A stretch of DNA of 64,000 nt from Salinispora mooreana (GTDB lineage Bacteria > Actinomycetota > Actinomycetes > Mycobacteriales > Micromonosporaceae), in NCBI RefSeq assembly GCF_000379065.1, contig NZ_KB900614.1, forward strand, positions 208,421-272,420. The letters run 5' to 3'. Shown one piece after another: positions 44,183 to 53,249 of the stretch. A program made the position numbers and the translations under genes. Each line of letters opens with the position of its first letter. The stretch's first letter is position 1. Under the pieces are notes generated by a model. It was not told the origin of the DNA, ran no database searches, and saw nothing but the letters and a program-made list of their open reading frames with translations.

Positions 44183-46882
44183 TCAGTGGTCGGCGCTGTT
44201 CCAGTCCCGCCCCTCGCCGACCGACACCTCCAGCGGCACGGACAGCGGGTACGCCCCGCCCATCTCCCGCCGGACCAGCGTCTCCAGTACCTCCCGCTCC
44301 CCGGGGGCCACCTCGAAGACCAGTTCGTCGTGCACCTGGAGCAGCATCCGGGAACTCAGCCCGGCATCGCGCACCGCCGCGTCAACGTTCATCATCGCCA
44401 CCTTGATGACATCGGCGGCAGAGCCCTGGATCGGAGCGTTGAGCGCCATCCGCTCGGCCATCTCCCGCCGCTGCCGATTGTCGCTGACCAGGTCGGGCAG
44501 GTAGCGGCGACGGCCGAGGACGCTCTCGGTGTAGCCGTCACGCCGGGCCCGGGCCACCACCTCCCGCAGGTAGTCGCGCACCCCACCGAAACCGGCGAAG
44601 TAGGTCTCCATCAGCCCGCGCGCCTCTTCTGCGGTAACGCCGAGCTGCTGGGAGAGGCCGAACGCGCTCAGCCCGTAGGCCAGGCCGTAGTTCATCGCCT
44701 TGATCTTGCGCCGCTGGTCGGGGGTGACCGTCTCGACCGGTACCTGGAAGACCGACGAGGCGGTGGCGGCATGGAAGTCGTGGCCCGAGTTGAAGGCGTC
44801 GATCAGGGCCTCGTCCGCTGACAGGTGCGCCATGATCCGCATCTCGATCTGGCTGTAGTCGGCCGTGAGTAGGCACTCATACCCTGCGCCGACCACGAAC
44901 GCCCGGCGGATCCGCCGCCCCTCCTCGGTGCGGATCGGGATGTTCTGCAGGTTCGGCTCGGTGGAGGAGAGCCGGCCGGTGGCCGCCACGGTCTGGTTGA
45001 AGGTGGTATGGATTCGACCGTCGTCGGAGACCGACTTGAGTAGCCCGTCAACCGTGCTCTTCAGCTTCGCCACGTCCCGGTGACGCAGCAGGTGCCCGAG
45101 CACCGGGTGCGGGTTCTGGCCGTGTAGCCACTGCAGGGCGTCCGCATCGGTGGTGTAGCCGGTCTTGATCCGCTTGGTCTTGGGTAGCCCCAGCTCGCCG
45201 AAGAGGATCTCCTGCAGCTGCTTCGGGGAGCCCAGGTTGAACTCCCGCCCGACCGCCTCGTAGGCACCCTGCGCGGCGGCCTTCACCTCCGCGGCGAAGT
45301 GCGCCTCCAACTCGGAGAGGTATTGCGTGTCGGCGGCGATGCCGGTGCGCTCCATGCCCGCGAGGACCCGCATCAGCGGTAGCTCCACCTCAGCCATCAG
45401 CCGGGCCGACTGCTCACCGTCCCGCGACAACTCCGCGTCGATCGCCTCGGCGAGGTCGAGGGTAGCCCGCGCCCGCAGCATCAGGTTCTGCTCTGCCGCA
45501 CCGTCATCGCCCAGGCCGTCGAGGGTGAGCTGGCCGGCTTCCGGCAGGTCAACCCGCAGCTCCCGGTGCAGATAGCGCAGGGCCAGGTCGGTCAGGTCGT
45601 AAGAGCGCTGGTCGGGCCGGGCCAGGTAGGCGGCGATCTGCGTGTCTCTGGTGATGCCTTGGATCGACCACCCGCGCGCGGCGAACGCGAGCACCGCCGG
45701 CTTGCTGTCGTGCAGCACCTTCGGTCGACTCAGATCAGCCAGCCACCCCGCCAGGGCGGCCTCGTCGGCGGCGTCGAGACGGCCGGGGTCGCACCACGCC
45801 CCGGCCCCGGCGGCGGTCGCCAGCGCCATGCCGGTCACGTCGGCGAGGTGCCGCCGGTTGGGCCCGGTGTCGAGCGTGACGGCGAGCCCGACCGGCGTGT
45901 TCGGTGTCGCGTGCGCCCCCAGCCAGGCGGCGAGCGCCCCCGGCTCGACGAGGAGCTCCCCCGCCAGGTCGAACCCTGCCTCGGCTTCCGGCTCAACAGC
46001 CTCCAGGTACTGGTAGAGCCGATCCCGAAGGATGCGGAACTCCAGCGTGTCGAAAACCTGGTGCACCGCCTCCCGGTCCCAGCCAGCCCAGCGTGTCTCC
46101 GCCAGTGGCAGGGGCAGCTCCAGGTCGGCGACGAGGCAGTTGAGCTCGTGATTACGGATCACATCGGCGAGTCGCTCCCGCAGATTTGCCCCGGCCTTGC
46201 CCTTGATCTCGTCGGCCCGGGCGACGACACCCTCGACCCCGCCGTAGGCGGTGATCCATTTGGCGGCGGTCTTCGGGCCGACGCCCGGGACGCCGGGCAG
46301 GTTGTCGCTGGTCTCGCCGACCAACGCGGCGAGGTCCCGATAGCGCTGCGGGGGTACCCCGTATTTCGCCGTCACCGCAGCCGGGTCCATCCGGGCCAGG
46401 TCGGAGACGCCCTTGCGGGGGTAGAGCACCGTGACGTCGTCGTCAACGAGTTGGAAGGCGTCCCGGTCTCCGGTCGTGATCAGGACCGACATCCCCTGTT
46501 CGCGGGCCTGCCGGGTGAGCGTGGCGATCACGTCGTCCGCCTCGTAGCCCGCCAGCTCGACCGCCGGGACGCGCAACGCCGCCAGGATCTCCTTGACCAG
46601 GCTGACCTGGCCCTTGAAGTCGGCCGGGGTCTCGCTGCGGCCAGCTTTGTACGCCGCGTACCTCTCGGTGCGGAAGGAGTGCCGGGAGACGTCGAAGGCA
46701 ACGGCGATGTGCGTCGGCTGCTCATCCCGAAGAACGTTGATCAGCATGGAGGTGAAGCCGTAGACCGCGTTGGTCGGTTGCCCCGTCGTGGTGGAGAAGT
46801 TCTCGACCGGGAGGGCGAAGAACGCCCGGTAGGCCAGGGAGTGTCCGTCAACGAGGAGCAGGCGCGGCTTCGTGGCTGTCAC
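44183..46882 (-). CDS. polA: DNA polymerase I
   Basis: 899 residues. The 5'-3' exonuclease domain starts LLLVDGHSLAYRAFFALP and has LVGETSDNLPGVPGVGPKTA. The 3'-5' exonuclease fold (about 310-490) lacks the DxE motif, so proofreading is probably absent, as in other actinobacteria. The polymerase domain has motif A DYSQIEMRIMAHLSADE, motif B DQRRKIKAMNYGLAYGLSAFGL and motif C LLQVHDELVFEV. Tyr in MNYG is at the position of E. coli Phe762, which lowers discrimination against dideoxynucleotides. It fills gaps during repair and Okazaki-fragment maturation. Confidence 0.97.
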   Translation of the reverse strand: MTATKPRLLLVDGHSLAYRAFFALPVENFSTTTGQPTNAVYGFTSMLINVLRDEQPTHIAVAFDVSRHSFRTERYAAYKAGRSETPADFKGQVSLVKEILAALRVPAVELAGYEADDVIATLTRQAREQGMSVLITTGDRDAFQLVDDDVTVLYPRKGVSDLARMDPAAVTAKYGVPPQRYRDLAALVGETSDNLPGVPGVGPKTAAKWITAYGGVEGVVARADEIKGKAGANLRERLADVIRNHELNCLVADLELPLPLAETRWAGWDREAVHQVFDTLEFRILRDRLYQYLEAVEPEAEAGFDLAGELLVEPGALAAWLGAHATPNTPVGLAVTLDTGPNRRHLADVTGMALATAAGAGAWCDPGRLDAADEAALAGWLADLSRPKVLHDSKPAVLAFAARGWSIQGITRDTQIAAYLARPDQRSYDLTDLALRYLHRELRVDLPEAGQLTLDGLGDDGAAEQNLMLRARATLDLAEAIDAELSRDGEQSARLMAEVELPLMRVLAGMERTGIAADTQYLSELEAHFAAEVKAAAQGAYEAVGREFNLGSPKQLQEILFGELGLPKTKRIKTGYTTDADALQWLHGQNPHPVLGHLLRHRDVAKLKSTVDGLLKSVSDDGRIHTTFNQTVAATGRLSSTEPNLQNIPIRTEEGRRIRRAFVVGAGYECLLTADYSQIEMRIMAHLSADEALIDAFNSGHDFHAATASSVFQVPVETVTPDQRRKIKAMNYGLAYGLSAFGLSQQLGVTAEEARGLMETYFAGFGGVRDYLREVVARARRDGYTESVLGRRRYLPDLVSDNRQRREMAERMALNAPIQGSAADVIKVAMMNVDAAVRDAGLSSRMLLQVHDELVFEVAPGEREVLETLVRREMGGAYPLSVPLEVSVGEGRDWNSADH

Positions 46883-47004
46883 GGTGGCGACTCTAGTCCG
46901 TGCCGCCGACAGGGCCGGGCGGCGGCACCGGGACGCCGGTGCGGAAAGTCACGTAGGGCGCGGTCGTCCTCGTGGGGGTGACCCGGACCCGCCGCGGCGA
47001 GCGG

Positions 47005-47036
47005 CGGCCGGTCGTCCGGTGCGGGACAACCGGCCG
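47005..47036 (-). terminator. Terminator of the liv operon
   Basis: CGGCCGGT-CGTCC...GGAC-ACCGGCCG hairpin 19 bases past the livF stop on the minus strand. The outer eight pairs are perfect, with one internal mismatch. Confidence 0.6.
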
Positions 47037-47054
47037 CGTGGGCGGCGACGCCGA

Positions 47055-47765
47055 TCAGGCCACGCCCAGATACGCCTCCTTGACCGATGGGTCGTGCAGC
47101 AGGTCCTGGCCGGACCCCTCCTTGACGATCCGGCCGGTCTCCAACACGTACCCTCGATGCGCCCTGGAGAGCGCCTGCTGGGCGTTCTGCTCCACCAGGA
47201 GGATCGTGGTCCCCTGCTGGTTGATCTCCACGATGATGTCGAAGATCTGCTGAATGATCATCGGGGCGAGCCCCATCGACGGCTCATCCAACAGCAGCAG
47301 CTTCGGCCGAGCCATCAACGCCCGCCCGACCGCGAGCATCTGCTGTTCGCCGCCGGAGAGCGTTCCTCCCAGCTGACGACGCCGCTCCGCCAGCCGCGGA
47401 AACAGCTCGAACACCCGCTCCAGGTCGGCGGCGATTCCCGCATGGTCCCGGCGGGTATACGCTCCCATGTCGAGATTGTCCAGGACCGTCATACCCGGGA
47501 AGATGCCACGTCCCTCGGGCGACTGGCAGATGCCCCGCCGTACCCGCAGATCGGCTCGGAGGTTGGTGATCTCCTCCCCGTCGAAGCGGATCGCCCCCTG
47601 ACTGACGGCCCGGAGTCCGGAGATTGCCCGCATGGTGGTGGTCTTACCCGCGCCGTTCGCGCCGATGAGGGCAACCACCTCACCCTCGTTCACGTGCAGG
47701 CTGATCCCGTGCAGCGCCTCGATCCGGCCGTACCGGAGGGTCAGATCGTTAATCTCAAGCAGCAT
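47055..47765 (-). CDS. livF: Branched-chain amino-acid ABC transporter ATP-binding protein LivF
   Basis: 236 residues. Walker A is GANGAGKTTTM, signature LSGGEQQMLAVGRALM, Walker B LLLDEPSMGLAPM, and the family-specific VEQNAQQAL. Powers import of Leu/Ile/Val or related substrates with LivG. It overlaps livG by 11 bases. It is the last gene of the five-gene liv operon. Confidence 0.95.
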   Translation of the reverse strand: MLLEINDLTLRYGRIEALHGISLHVNEGEVVALIGANGAGKTTTMRAISGLRAVSQGAIRFDGEEITNLRADLRVRRGICQSPEGRGIFPGMTVLDNLDMGAYTRRDHAGIAADLERVFELFPRLAERRRQLGGTLSGGEQQMLAVGRALMARPKLLLLDEPSMGLAPMIIQQIFDIIVEINQQGTTILLVEQNAQQALSRAHRGYVLETGRIVKEGSGQDLLHDPSVKEAYLGVA

Positions 47766-48678
47766 CTGCGGGCTCCCCCAGGTACGCCGCGATCACCTTC
47801 GGATCGTCCCGCACCTCGGCGGGCGCCCCCTCAGCGATCTTCTTACCGAACTCCAGCACCACGATCCGATCGGTGACCCCCATGACGAGGCGCATGTCGT
47901 GCTCGATGAGCAGCACCGTGAAACCGCGATCCCGGATCTTGCGGATCAGTTCGAGGAGCTCCTCCTTCTCCGCCGGGTTGAAGCCGGCCGCCGGCTCGTC
48001 CAGGCAGAGCAACTTCGGCTCGGTGGCCAGCGCCCGCGCGATCTCCAACCGGCGTTGGTAACCGTACGGAAGGTTGCGGGCCAGGTCGTTGGCACGGTCG
48101 TCAATGCCGACGAAGCGCAGCAGTTCGTACGCCTTACGCTCGCCGGCGCGCTCCTCGAGCGTGTGCCGCGAGATACCGAACACCTGGGCGCAGGAGCGGC
48201 GAACCTGCTGCCAGAACCGCACCAGCCCGGCGGACGAATCGACCGTGGGCAGTTCCTCTGGCTTCGGCTTGACCCGGTACAGCCGGAACAGCGCACCGAC
48301 CACACTGGTGCGGTGCTGGGAGTCCGCACCGACCAGCACGTTCTCCAGCGCGGTCATCTCCGGGAAGAGCCGGATATTCTGGAACGTCCGGGCGATTCCC
48401 ATCTGGTTGATCCGGTGCGGCTTCCGTCCGCTGACCTGCTGCCCGTCGAACCGGACCTCACCGGAGGTCGGTCGGTATACCCCGGTCATCGCGTTGAAGC
48501 AGGTGGTCTTGCCGGCCCCGTTCGGACCGATGAGCCCGAGGATCTCACCCTTGTACAGGTTGAAACTCAGATTGTCCAGCGCCACCACACCGCCAAAGCG
48601 GAGCGTGACCTCGTCCACCTCAAGCAGCACCTCGGGCTTGGCGGCGTCCTCGGGCGATGTCTTCTGCTTAGGCAACAT
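47755..48678 (-). CDS. livG: Branched-chain amino-acid ABC transporter ATP-binding protein LivG
   Basis: 307 residues. Walker A is GPNGAGKTTCFNAMTG, the signature region YGYQRRLEIARALATEPK (an Aaa-type variant of LSGGQ), Walker B LLCLDEPAAGFNP and IEHDMRLVMGV. A longer insert (about 110-160) than in E. coli is seen in many actinobacterial LivG proteins. It overlaps livM by 11 bases and livF by 11. Confidence 0.95.
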   Translation of the reverse strand: MLPKQKTSPEDAAKPEVLLEVDEVTLRFGGVVALDNLSFNLYKGEILGLIGPNGAGKTTCFNAMTGVYRPTSGEVRFDGQQVSGRKPHRINQMGIARTFQNIRLFPEMTALENVLVGADSQHRTSVVGALFRLYRVKPKPEELPTVDSSAGLVRFWQQVRRSCAQVFGISRHTLEERAGERKAYELLRFVGIDDRANDLARNLPYGYQRRLEIARALATEPKLLCLDEPAAGFNPAEKEELLELIRKIRDRGFTVLLIEHDMRLVMGVTDRIVVLEFGKKIAEGAPAEVRDDPKVIAAYLGEPADAA

Positions 48679-49840
48679 GTACCGGGGCCTCCTTCGCCCT
48701 GTCCTGCAGCTCGCGTGTTCGTCGCCGACTCGGCAACAGACCCTGCGGGCGCAGCAGCATGATGAGCACCAATGCTAGGCCGAAGGCGAGGACCCGGTAC
48801 TCCGAGAAGTCGCGGAACCGCTCCGGCAGGTACGCGAGCAGGAAGGCACCGACCGCCACGCCCGCCATGTTGCCGGAGCCACCGACCACCACCATCGCGA
48901 CGAACAGGATGGAGAGCTGGACGTTGAAGGTCTCGGGCTGGATGAAGGCCGACCGACTGGCGAAGAGCAGACCGGAGAACCCGCCCAGGGCAGCACCGAT
49001 GGCGAACGCCCAGAGCTTGAACTTGAACGGGTAGACGCCCATCACCGCGGCGGCGTCCTCGTCCTCCCGGATGGCCAGCCACGACCGCCCCACCCGGCTG
49101 TGCTCCAGTCGCCGGACCAACAGGACCATCAGCAGCACCACGCTCAACGCCAGCCAGTACCAGGGCTTGATGTCAAGCAGGCCGAAGACCTTGTTGTCGG
49201 GCGACGGCGGGCCCTCCGGGCCGGGAATGCCGGGCACGCCCTGCGCCTCGCCGGCCCACCCCGAGTTCTTCGCGACGATCCGAATGATCTCGCCGAAACC
49301 CAACGTCACGATGGCCAGGTAGTCACCCCGAAGCCGCAGCGTCGGCCAGCCCAGCAGGACGCCCGCGACCAACGAGAAGGCCAACGCGATCGGGATGCAG
49401 ATCGCCCACGCGATCGCCCAGTCCTGGGAGAGGCCGAACTGATCCTGCAACGCCCCCACAACCGGCGACTCGGCCGACCCGAACAGCGCCACGCTGTAGG
49501 CGCCCACCGCGTAGAAGCCGACGTAGCCAAGGTCGAGCAGGCCAGCCAGCCCGATCACGACATTGAGCCCGATCGCCACCAGAACGTAGAGGGCGCAGAC
49601 GAAGAGCACCCCAGCCCAGTTGGCGCCGCCATCGATGGAGTCGGTCCGGAACCAGTCAAGCCCCGGGATGATCAGGTTCGTCCCCGGGATGTCGCCGAGG
49701 AACGGCAGGTAGTAGAGGAAAGCAACGCCCGCGAGCAGCGTCAGCCAACGCTGCCAACGGGGCAGCGCACGCCACCGGTCACCCATTTCCCCCAGCACGT
49801 GTCGGCGCCGCTCGTTGAATTGTCGTAGTGCCTCTGTCAT
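48668..49840 (-). CDS. livM: Branched-chain amino-acid ABC transporter permease LivM
   Basis: 390-residue permease (BPD_transp_2) with about nine helices. LNVVIGLAGLLDLGYVGFYAVGAYSVALF and LRLRGDYLAIVTLGFGEIIRI are diagnostic of LivM; the coupling region SWLAIREDEDAAAVMGVYPFKFKLWAFAIGAALGGFSG contacts the ATPases. An N-terminal cytoplasmic extension of about 35 residues precedes the first helix. It overlaps livH by four bases. Confidence 0.95.
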   Translation of the reverse strand: MTEALRQFNERRRHVLGEMGDRWRALPRWQRWLTLLAGVAFLYYLPFLGDIPGTNLIIPGLDWFRTDSIDGGANWAGVLFVCALYVLVAIGLNVVIGLAGLLDLGYVGFYAVGAYSVALFGSAESPVVGALQDQFGLSQDWAIAWAICIPIALAFSLVAGVLLGWPTLRLRGDYLAIVTLGFGEIIRIVAKNSGWAGEAQGVPGIPGPEGPPSPDNKVFGLLDIKPWYWLALSVVLLMVLLVRRLEHSRVGRSWLAIREDEDAAAVMGVYPFKFKLWAFAIGAALGGFSGLLFASRSAFIQPETFNVQLSILFVAMVVVGGSGNMAGVAVGAFLLAYLPERFRDFSEYRVLAFGLALVLIMLLRPQGLLPSRRRTRELQDRAKEAPVHVA

Positions 49841-50811
49841 GCCCTCGCCTTTCCGAGAGACTCACCGAGCAGGCCGGTCGGGCGGAAGATCAGCACCACC
49901 ACGAGCACCACGAAGGCGGCCACATCCTCCCAGGTGGATCGGGTCAACGTCGCCGCGTACACCTCGATGACCCCGAGTAGCAGGCCACCGAGCAGCGCGC
50001 CACGGAGGTTGCCGATACCACCGAGCACCGCCGCGGTGAACGCCTTCAGCCCGACCACGAAGCCGATGTCGAACTTGGTGATCCCGTACCGCATGTTCCA
50101 CAACAGGGCCGCGGCGCCCGCCATCAATCCACCCAGGACGAAGACCAGCATGATCACTCGGTCCTGGTGCACCCCCATCAGCGCGGCGGTGTCTGGGCTC
50201 TGCGCCACGGCCCGCACCCCGCGGCCGTACCGCGTCCGGTTGATGAACTGGTCCAACCCGTAGAGCATGGCGAGGGCGGAGACCACCATGATGATCTGCA
50301 CGTTGGTGATGTCGGCACCCGCCACCGAGAGCACTGTCTCCTGCTTCAGCAGCGGCGGAATCCCGATCACGAGTCGGTTCTCGGTGAATCCACGCCCCGA
50401 GAAGAACCCGGCCATCCACAGCGCGAAGATCTCCACCAGGACGAGCGAGAGCCCGATGGCGGTGATTAGGAAGATCAGCGGCGGCGCGTTCATCCGGCGT
50501 AGTCGCCGGTAGGCGACCCGTTCGACGGTGAGCGCGGTGGCACCCGAGGCCAGCGCACCGACCACCAGACCGATGAGCAGGTAGACGATCGCCATCCCGA
50601 TCGGCGGGTTGTCGGCCACCCCGAGCAGCGACCAGGTGCCGAGGATCGCGAAGGTACCCACCATGAAGATCTCAGAGTGCGCGAAGTTGATCAGACGGAG
50701 CACACCATAGACGAGCGTGTACCCCAGGGCGACGAGGGCATAGATCGCCCCCTTGGACAAGCCGTCAACAGTGTGCTGAGCGAGGTCGCCGAATAAGGCA
50801 TCGAAATTCAC
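49837..50811 (-). CDS. livH: Branched-chain amino-acid ABC transporter permease LivH
   Basis: 324-residue permease paired with LivM. The sequence GLSKGAIYALVALGYTLVYGVLRLINFAHSEIFMVG is the LivH hallmark and GRGVRAVAQSPDTAALMGVHQDRVIMLVFVLGGLMAGAA the cytoplasmic coupling loop. Start GTG 50811 (VNFDALFGDLAQHT) is chosen because GGGAGAA lies just upstream, at the foot of the hairpin that separates it from livJ. Confidence 0.94.
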   Translation of the reverse strand: MNFDALFGDLAQHTVDGLSKGAIYALVALGYTLVYGVLRLINFAHSEIFMVGTFAILGTWSLLGVADNPPIGMAIVYLLIGLVVGALASGATALTVERVAYRRLRRMNAPPLIFLITAIGLSLVLVEIFALWMAGFFSGRGFTENRLVIGIPPLLKQETVLSVAGADITNVQIIMVVSALAMLYGLDQFINRTRYGRGVRAVAQSPDTAALMGVHQDRVIMLVFVLGGLMAGAAALLWNMRYGITKFDIGFVVGLKAFTAAVLGGIGNLRGALLGGLLLGVIEVYAATLTRSTWEDVAAFVVLVVVLIFRPTGLLGESLGKARA

Positions 50812-50830
50812 GGGTTTCTCCCCTTTGGCA

Positions 50831-50868
50831 CCGTTGCGCGGCCGGGGAAAGCCCCGGCCGCGCAACGG
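50831..50868 (-). terminator. livJ-livH intercistronic hairpin
   Basis: 17-bp perfect stem, CCGTTGCGCGGCCGGGG (50831-50847) and CCCCGGCCGCGCAACGG (50852-50868), with loop AAAG, in the 67 bases between livJ and livH. Such a stem can act as a partial terminator or block 3' decay of livJ mRNA, giving more binding protein than permease. Confidence 0.8.
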
Positions 50869-50878
50869 TCATCCTGGC

Positions 50879-52027
50879 TCAGCTGAGCTTGATCTCCTGC
50901 TGGGCCGCGATCTCACCGCCCTTGATCTCGTAGGCCCAGATCACCACCCGGGACTCGTCCACGTCACCGTTGTCGGCGAACTTGAGGGACTTCGAGACCC
51001 CCTCCTTGTCGTAGGAGTCGACCCACGCCAGCAGATCCGCACGCGTGGTGTTGCCCTCGGCCAGGCCCTCGATCAACACGTTCGCCGCGTCGTAGCCCTC
51101 AGCGCCGTAGGAACCCGGAGGCCCGCCGTACTCCGCTTCGAAGTCAGCGCTGAAGGTGCCACCGGCCTTGTCCGGCGGCAGGCACGGGCAGGTCACGATC
51201 ACACCCTCGGCGCTGGCCCCGGCGCCCTCCGGGAAGGACGGGTCGTAGAGACCATCGAAGCCGAGGAAGGTCGTCGTGATGCCGGCCTCCCGCAACTGCT
51301 TCACCAGCGGAGCCGCCTCGTTCGTGTAGCCGCCGTACGCGATCGCGTCCGGCGCGGCAGCCTTGATCTTCGAGATGGTGGCGGCGAAGTTGACCTGCTT
51401 CTCCTGCACCTGGTCGGTGCCGCCCGCCAACGCACCGAGAGACTTGGTCAGCTCGTCGGCGATGCCGGCGCCGTAGGTGGTGCCGTCATTGATCACGAAG
51501 ACCTTCTTGGCCTGCACCACGTCCCGGAAGTAGACGGCGGCGGCGGCACCCTGGACGGCGTCGTTACCGACCACCCGGTGGAACACCTCGTTGCCGCCCG
51601 CGGTCAGCTCGATCGCGGTCGCCGACGGGCTGACCATCACCATTCCGGCCGCCTCATAGACAGCCATCGTCGCCTTGCTCTCACCGGAGAACGCGCCACC
51701 GATGACGCCCAGGAAGGACTCGTCGCCGGTGACCTGGTTCGCGACCGGCGTGGCCTGGGTCGGGTCGCCCTGGGTGTCGAACTCCTGCAGGGTCACCTCG
51801 CAGTCCGGGTTCGCCTCGTTGTGCTGCTTCACCGCAAGCAGTGCGCCGTCGCGCGACGGAATCACCAGACCTGAGTTCGGGCCGCTGAAGGCGCCGAAGA
51901 TGGCGATCTTGCCACCGCAGTCACTGCTGCCGGCGGTGTCGTCCTCCTCCGCCTGACAGCCCGCCGCGGCAATAAGGGCTGCCGACAATCCAACGGCGCC
52001 GAGCGCCCGTACGTACTTACGCCTCAC
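50879..52027 (-). CDS. livJ: Branched-chain amino-acid binding lipoprotein LivJ
   Basis: 382-residue substrate-binding protein of type I periplasmic fold. A lipoprotein signal (RALGAVGLSAALIAAAGCQAEEDD) with lipobox AAGC attaches it to the membrane. The mature part has IAIFGAFSGPNSGLVIPSRDGALLAVKQHNE and ATPVANQVTGDESFLGVIGG ... DAANVLIEGLAEG, typical of Peripla_BP_6. GTG 52027 follows GGAGGAGG. It captures the amino acid and passes it to LivHM. Confidence 0.94.
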   Translation of the reverse strand: MRRKYVRALGAVGLSAALIAAAGCQAEEDDTAGSSDCGGKIAIFGAFSGPNSGLVIPSRDGALLAVKQHNEANPDCEVTLQEFDTQGDPTQATPVANQVTGDESFLGVIGGAFSGESKATMAVYEAAGMVMVSPSATAIELTAGGNEVFHRVVGNDAVQGAAAAVYFRDVVQAKKVFVINDGTTYGAGIADELTKSLGALAGGTDQVQEKQVNFAATISKIKAAAPDAIAYGGYTNEAAPLVKQLREAGITTTFLGFDGLYDPSFPEGAGASAEGVIVTCPCLPPDKAGGTFSADFEAEYGGPPGSYGAEGYDAANVLIEGLAEGNTTRADLLAWVDSYDKEGVSKSLKFADNGDVDESRVVIWAYEIKGGEIAAQQEIKLS

Positions 52028-52452
52028 GGCTACAGACCTCCTCCAGTTGCAGGAGCCCGAGCATACCCGAGGCAGGCGACCACACCAGTACGGCAGCCTC
52101 CCCACCTCAATGTGAGCCCGCACACCTGCTACGGCTCGTGATGGCGGATCGTACTGGGTCGATAAACGGTCCCGGAAGGCCTCGAAGCCACGCTTGTCAA
52201 AACGTTACTAATGCATATGCCGATGCGATCCGAACCCGTAACATCCTTCACGACCGGCCGGAGGCCGCGAGCACATCGGCGGTGACCAGCCCATTCGACC
52301 ACCACCAGCAACACCGGCATCAATCGATCCGGCAGGAGAAAAGATCAACTTCTGGCTCGGTTCGCGCCGGGACGCACCCGAACGTACGGACGCCACGGCG
52401 GCGCCAACCCCGGCCGCAACGACCGTCGGGGAGAGAGGGAGAGGGACCGGAG
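52028..52452. other. liv operon promoter region
   Basis: About 425 bases without a convincing gene, upstream of livJ and downstream of pdtaR. Somewhat AT-rich near 52195-52220. On the minus strand TATGCT (52065-52060) is a possible -10 for livJ. No other site is assigned. Confidence 0.45.
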
Positions 52453-53073
52453 CTACTGGGCCGGACGGGTTACCTCGCCACCGGCGGTCTCCTGGAGGAT
52501 CCGCTCGGCGACCTCCTTCATGGTCATCCGGTGGTCCATCGCGGTGCGCTGGATCCACTTGAAGGCTTGCGGCTCGGTCATCCCGTACGTGGTCATCAGC
52601 GCACCCTTGGCACGCTCGATGATCTTGCGGATCTCCAACCGGTCGGTAAGGCCAGCAACCTCCGCCTCCAGGGCGGCGACCTCCGAGTAGCGCGACAACG
52701 CGATCTCTACCGCTGGGACCAGGTCGCTCTTCTGGAAGGGCTTGACCAGGTACGCCATCGCGCCGGCTGCCCGTGCCCGCTCCACCAGGTCCCGCTGGCT
52801 GAAGGCGGTCAGGATGATGACCGGAGCGATCCGCTCGCCGGCGATCCGCTCGGCGGCGGCCAGCCCGTCCATAATGGGCATCTTGATGTCGAGGATGACC
52901 AGGTCCGGCTTCAGCTCCTTGGCGAGCCGAACAGCCGTCTCACCGTCACCGGCCTCACCGACGACCTCGTAGCCTTCCTCGACGAGCATCTCGGCGAGAT
53001 CCAGCCGGATTAGCGCCTCGTCCTCGGCGATCAGGACCCGCCTGCGCTCAGCGTCCGTCTGCGTCTCGGCCAC
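52453..53073 (-). CDS. pdtaR: ANTAR-domain response regulator (PdtaR/Rv1626-like)
   Basis: 206 residues. A receiver domain (VLIAEDEALIRLDLAEMLVEEGYEVV) with phosphoacceptor Asp62 in LDIKMPIMDG and the conserved Lys in YLVKPF. The C-terminal ANTAR RNA-binding domain is LEIRKIIERAKGALMTTYGMTEPQAFKWIQRTAMDHRMTMKEVAERIL. When phosphorylated by a sensor kinase, such proteins bind paired RNA hexaloops and cause antitermination. GTG 53073 is chosen since GGGAG lies six bases before it and the alternative TTG 53079 sits directly on that motif. Confidence 0.93.
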   Translation of the reverse strand: MAETQTDAERRRVLIAEDEALIRLDLAEMLVEEGYEVVGEAGDGETAVRLAKELKPDLVILDIKMPIMDGLAAAERIAGERIAPVIILTAFSQRDLVERARAAGAMAYLVKPFQKSDLVPAVEIALSRYSEVAALEAEVAGLTDRLEIRKIIERAKGALMTTYGMTEPQAFKWIQRTAMDHRMTMKEVAERILQETAGGEVTRPAQ

Positions 53074-53172
53074 GAGCAACTCCCACCAGTCCGTACCGAC
53101 ACCCGACCGGGTGCCGCGCCCCTTAGCCTAGTAGGTACTCTATAAGCCGACACCGAGGCTGTCGGTGGCGCT

Positions 53173-53249
53173 GTCCCCGTATTCCAACCGGTAGAGAAAC
53201 GGAGCTCAAACCTCCGACAGTGTGGGTTCGAATCCCACCGGGGACACCA
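53173..53249 (+). tRNA. tRNA-like gene, anticodon CAA, short variable loop
   Basis: Cloverleaf with a 7-bp acceptor stem (GTCCCCG/CGGGGAC), a weak D arm (three pairs and C:A), a 5-bp anticodon stem (CGGAG/CTCCG) with loop CTCAAAC (anticodon CAA at 53207-53209), a 5-base variable loop ACAGT, a 5-bp T stem GTGGG/CCCAC with loop TTCGAAT, discriminator A and encoded CCA. CAA would read leucine codon UUG, but bacterial leucine tRNAs have a long variable arm (class II), absent here. It may be a noncanonical tRNA. No RBS or other gene overlaps it. Confidence 0.8.
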
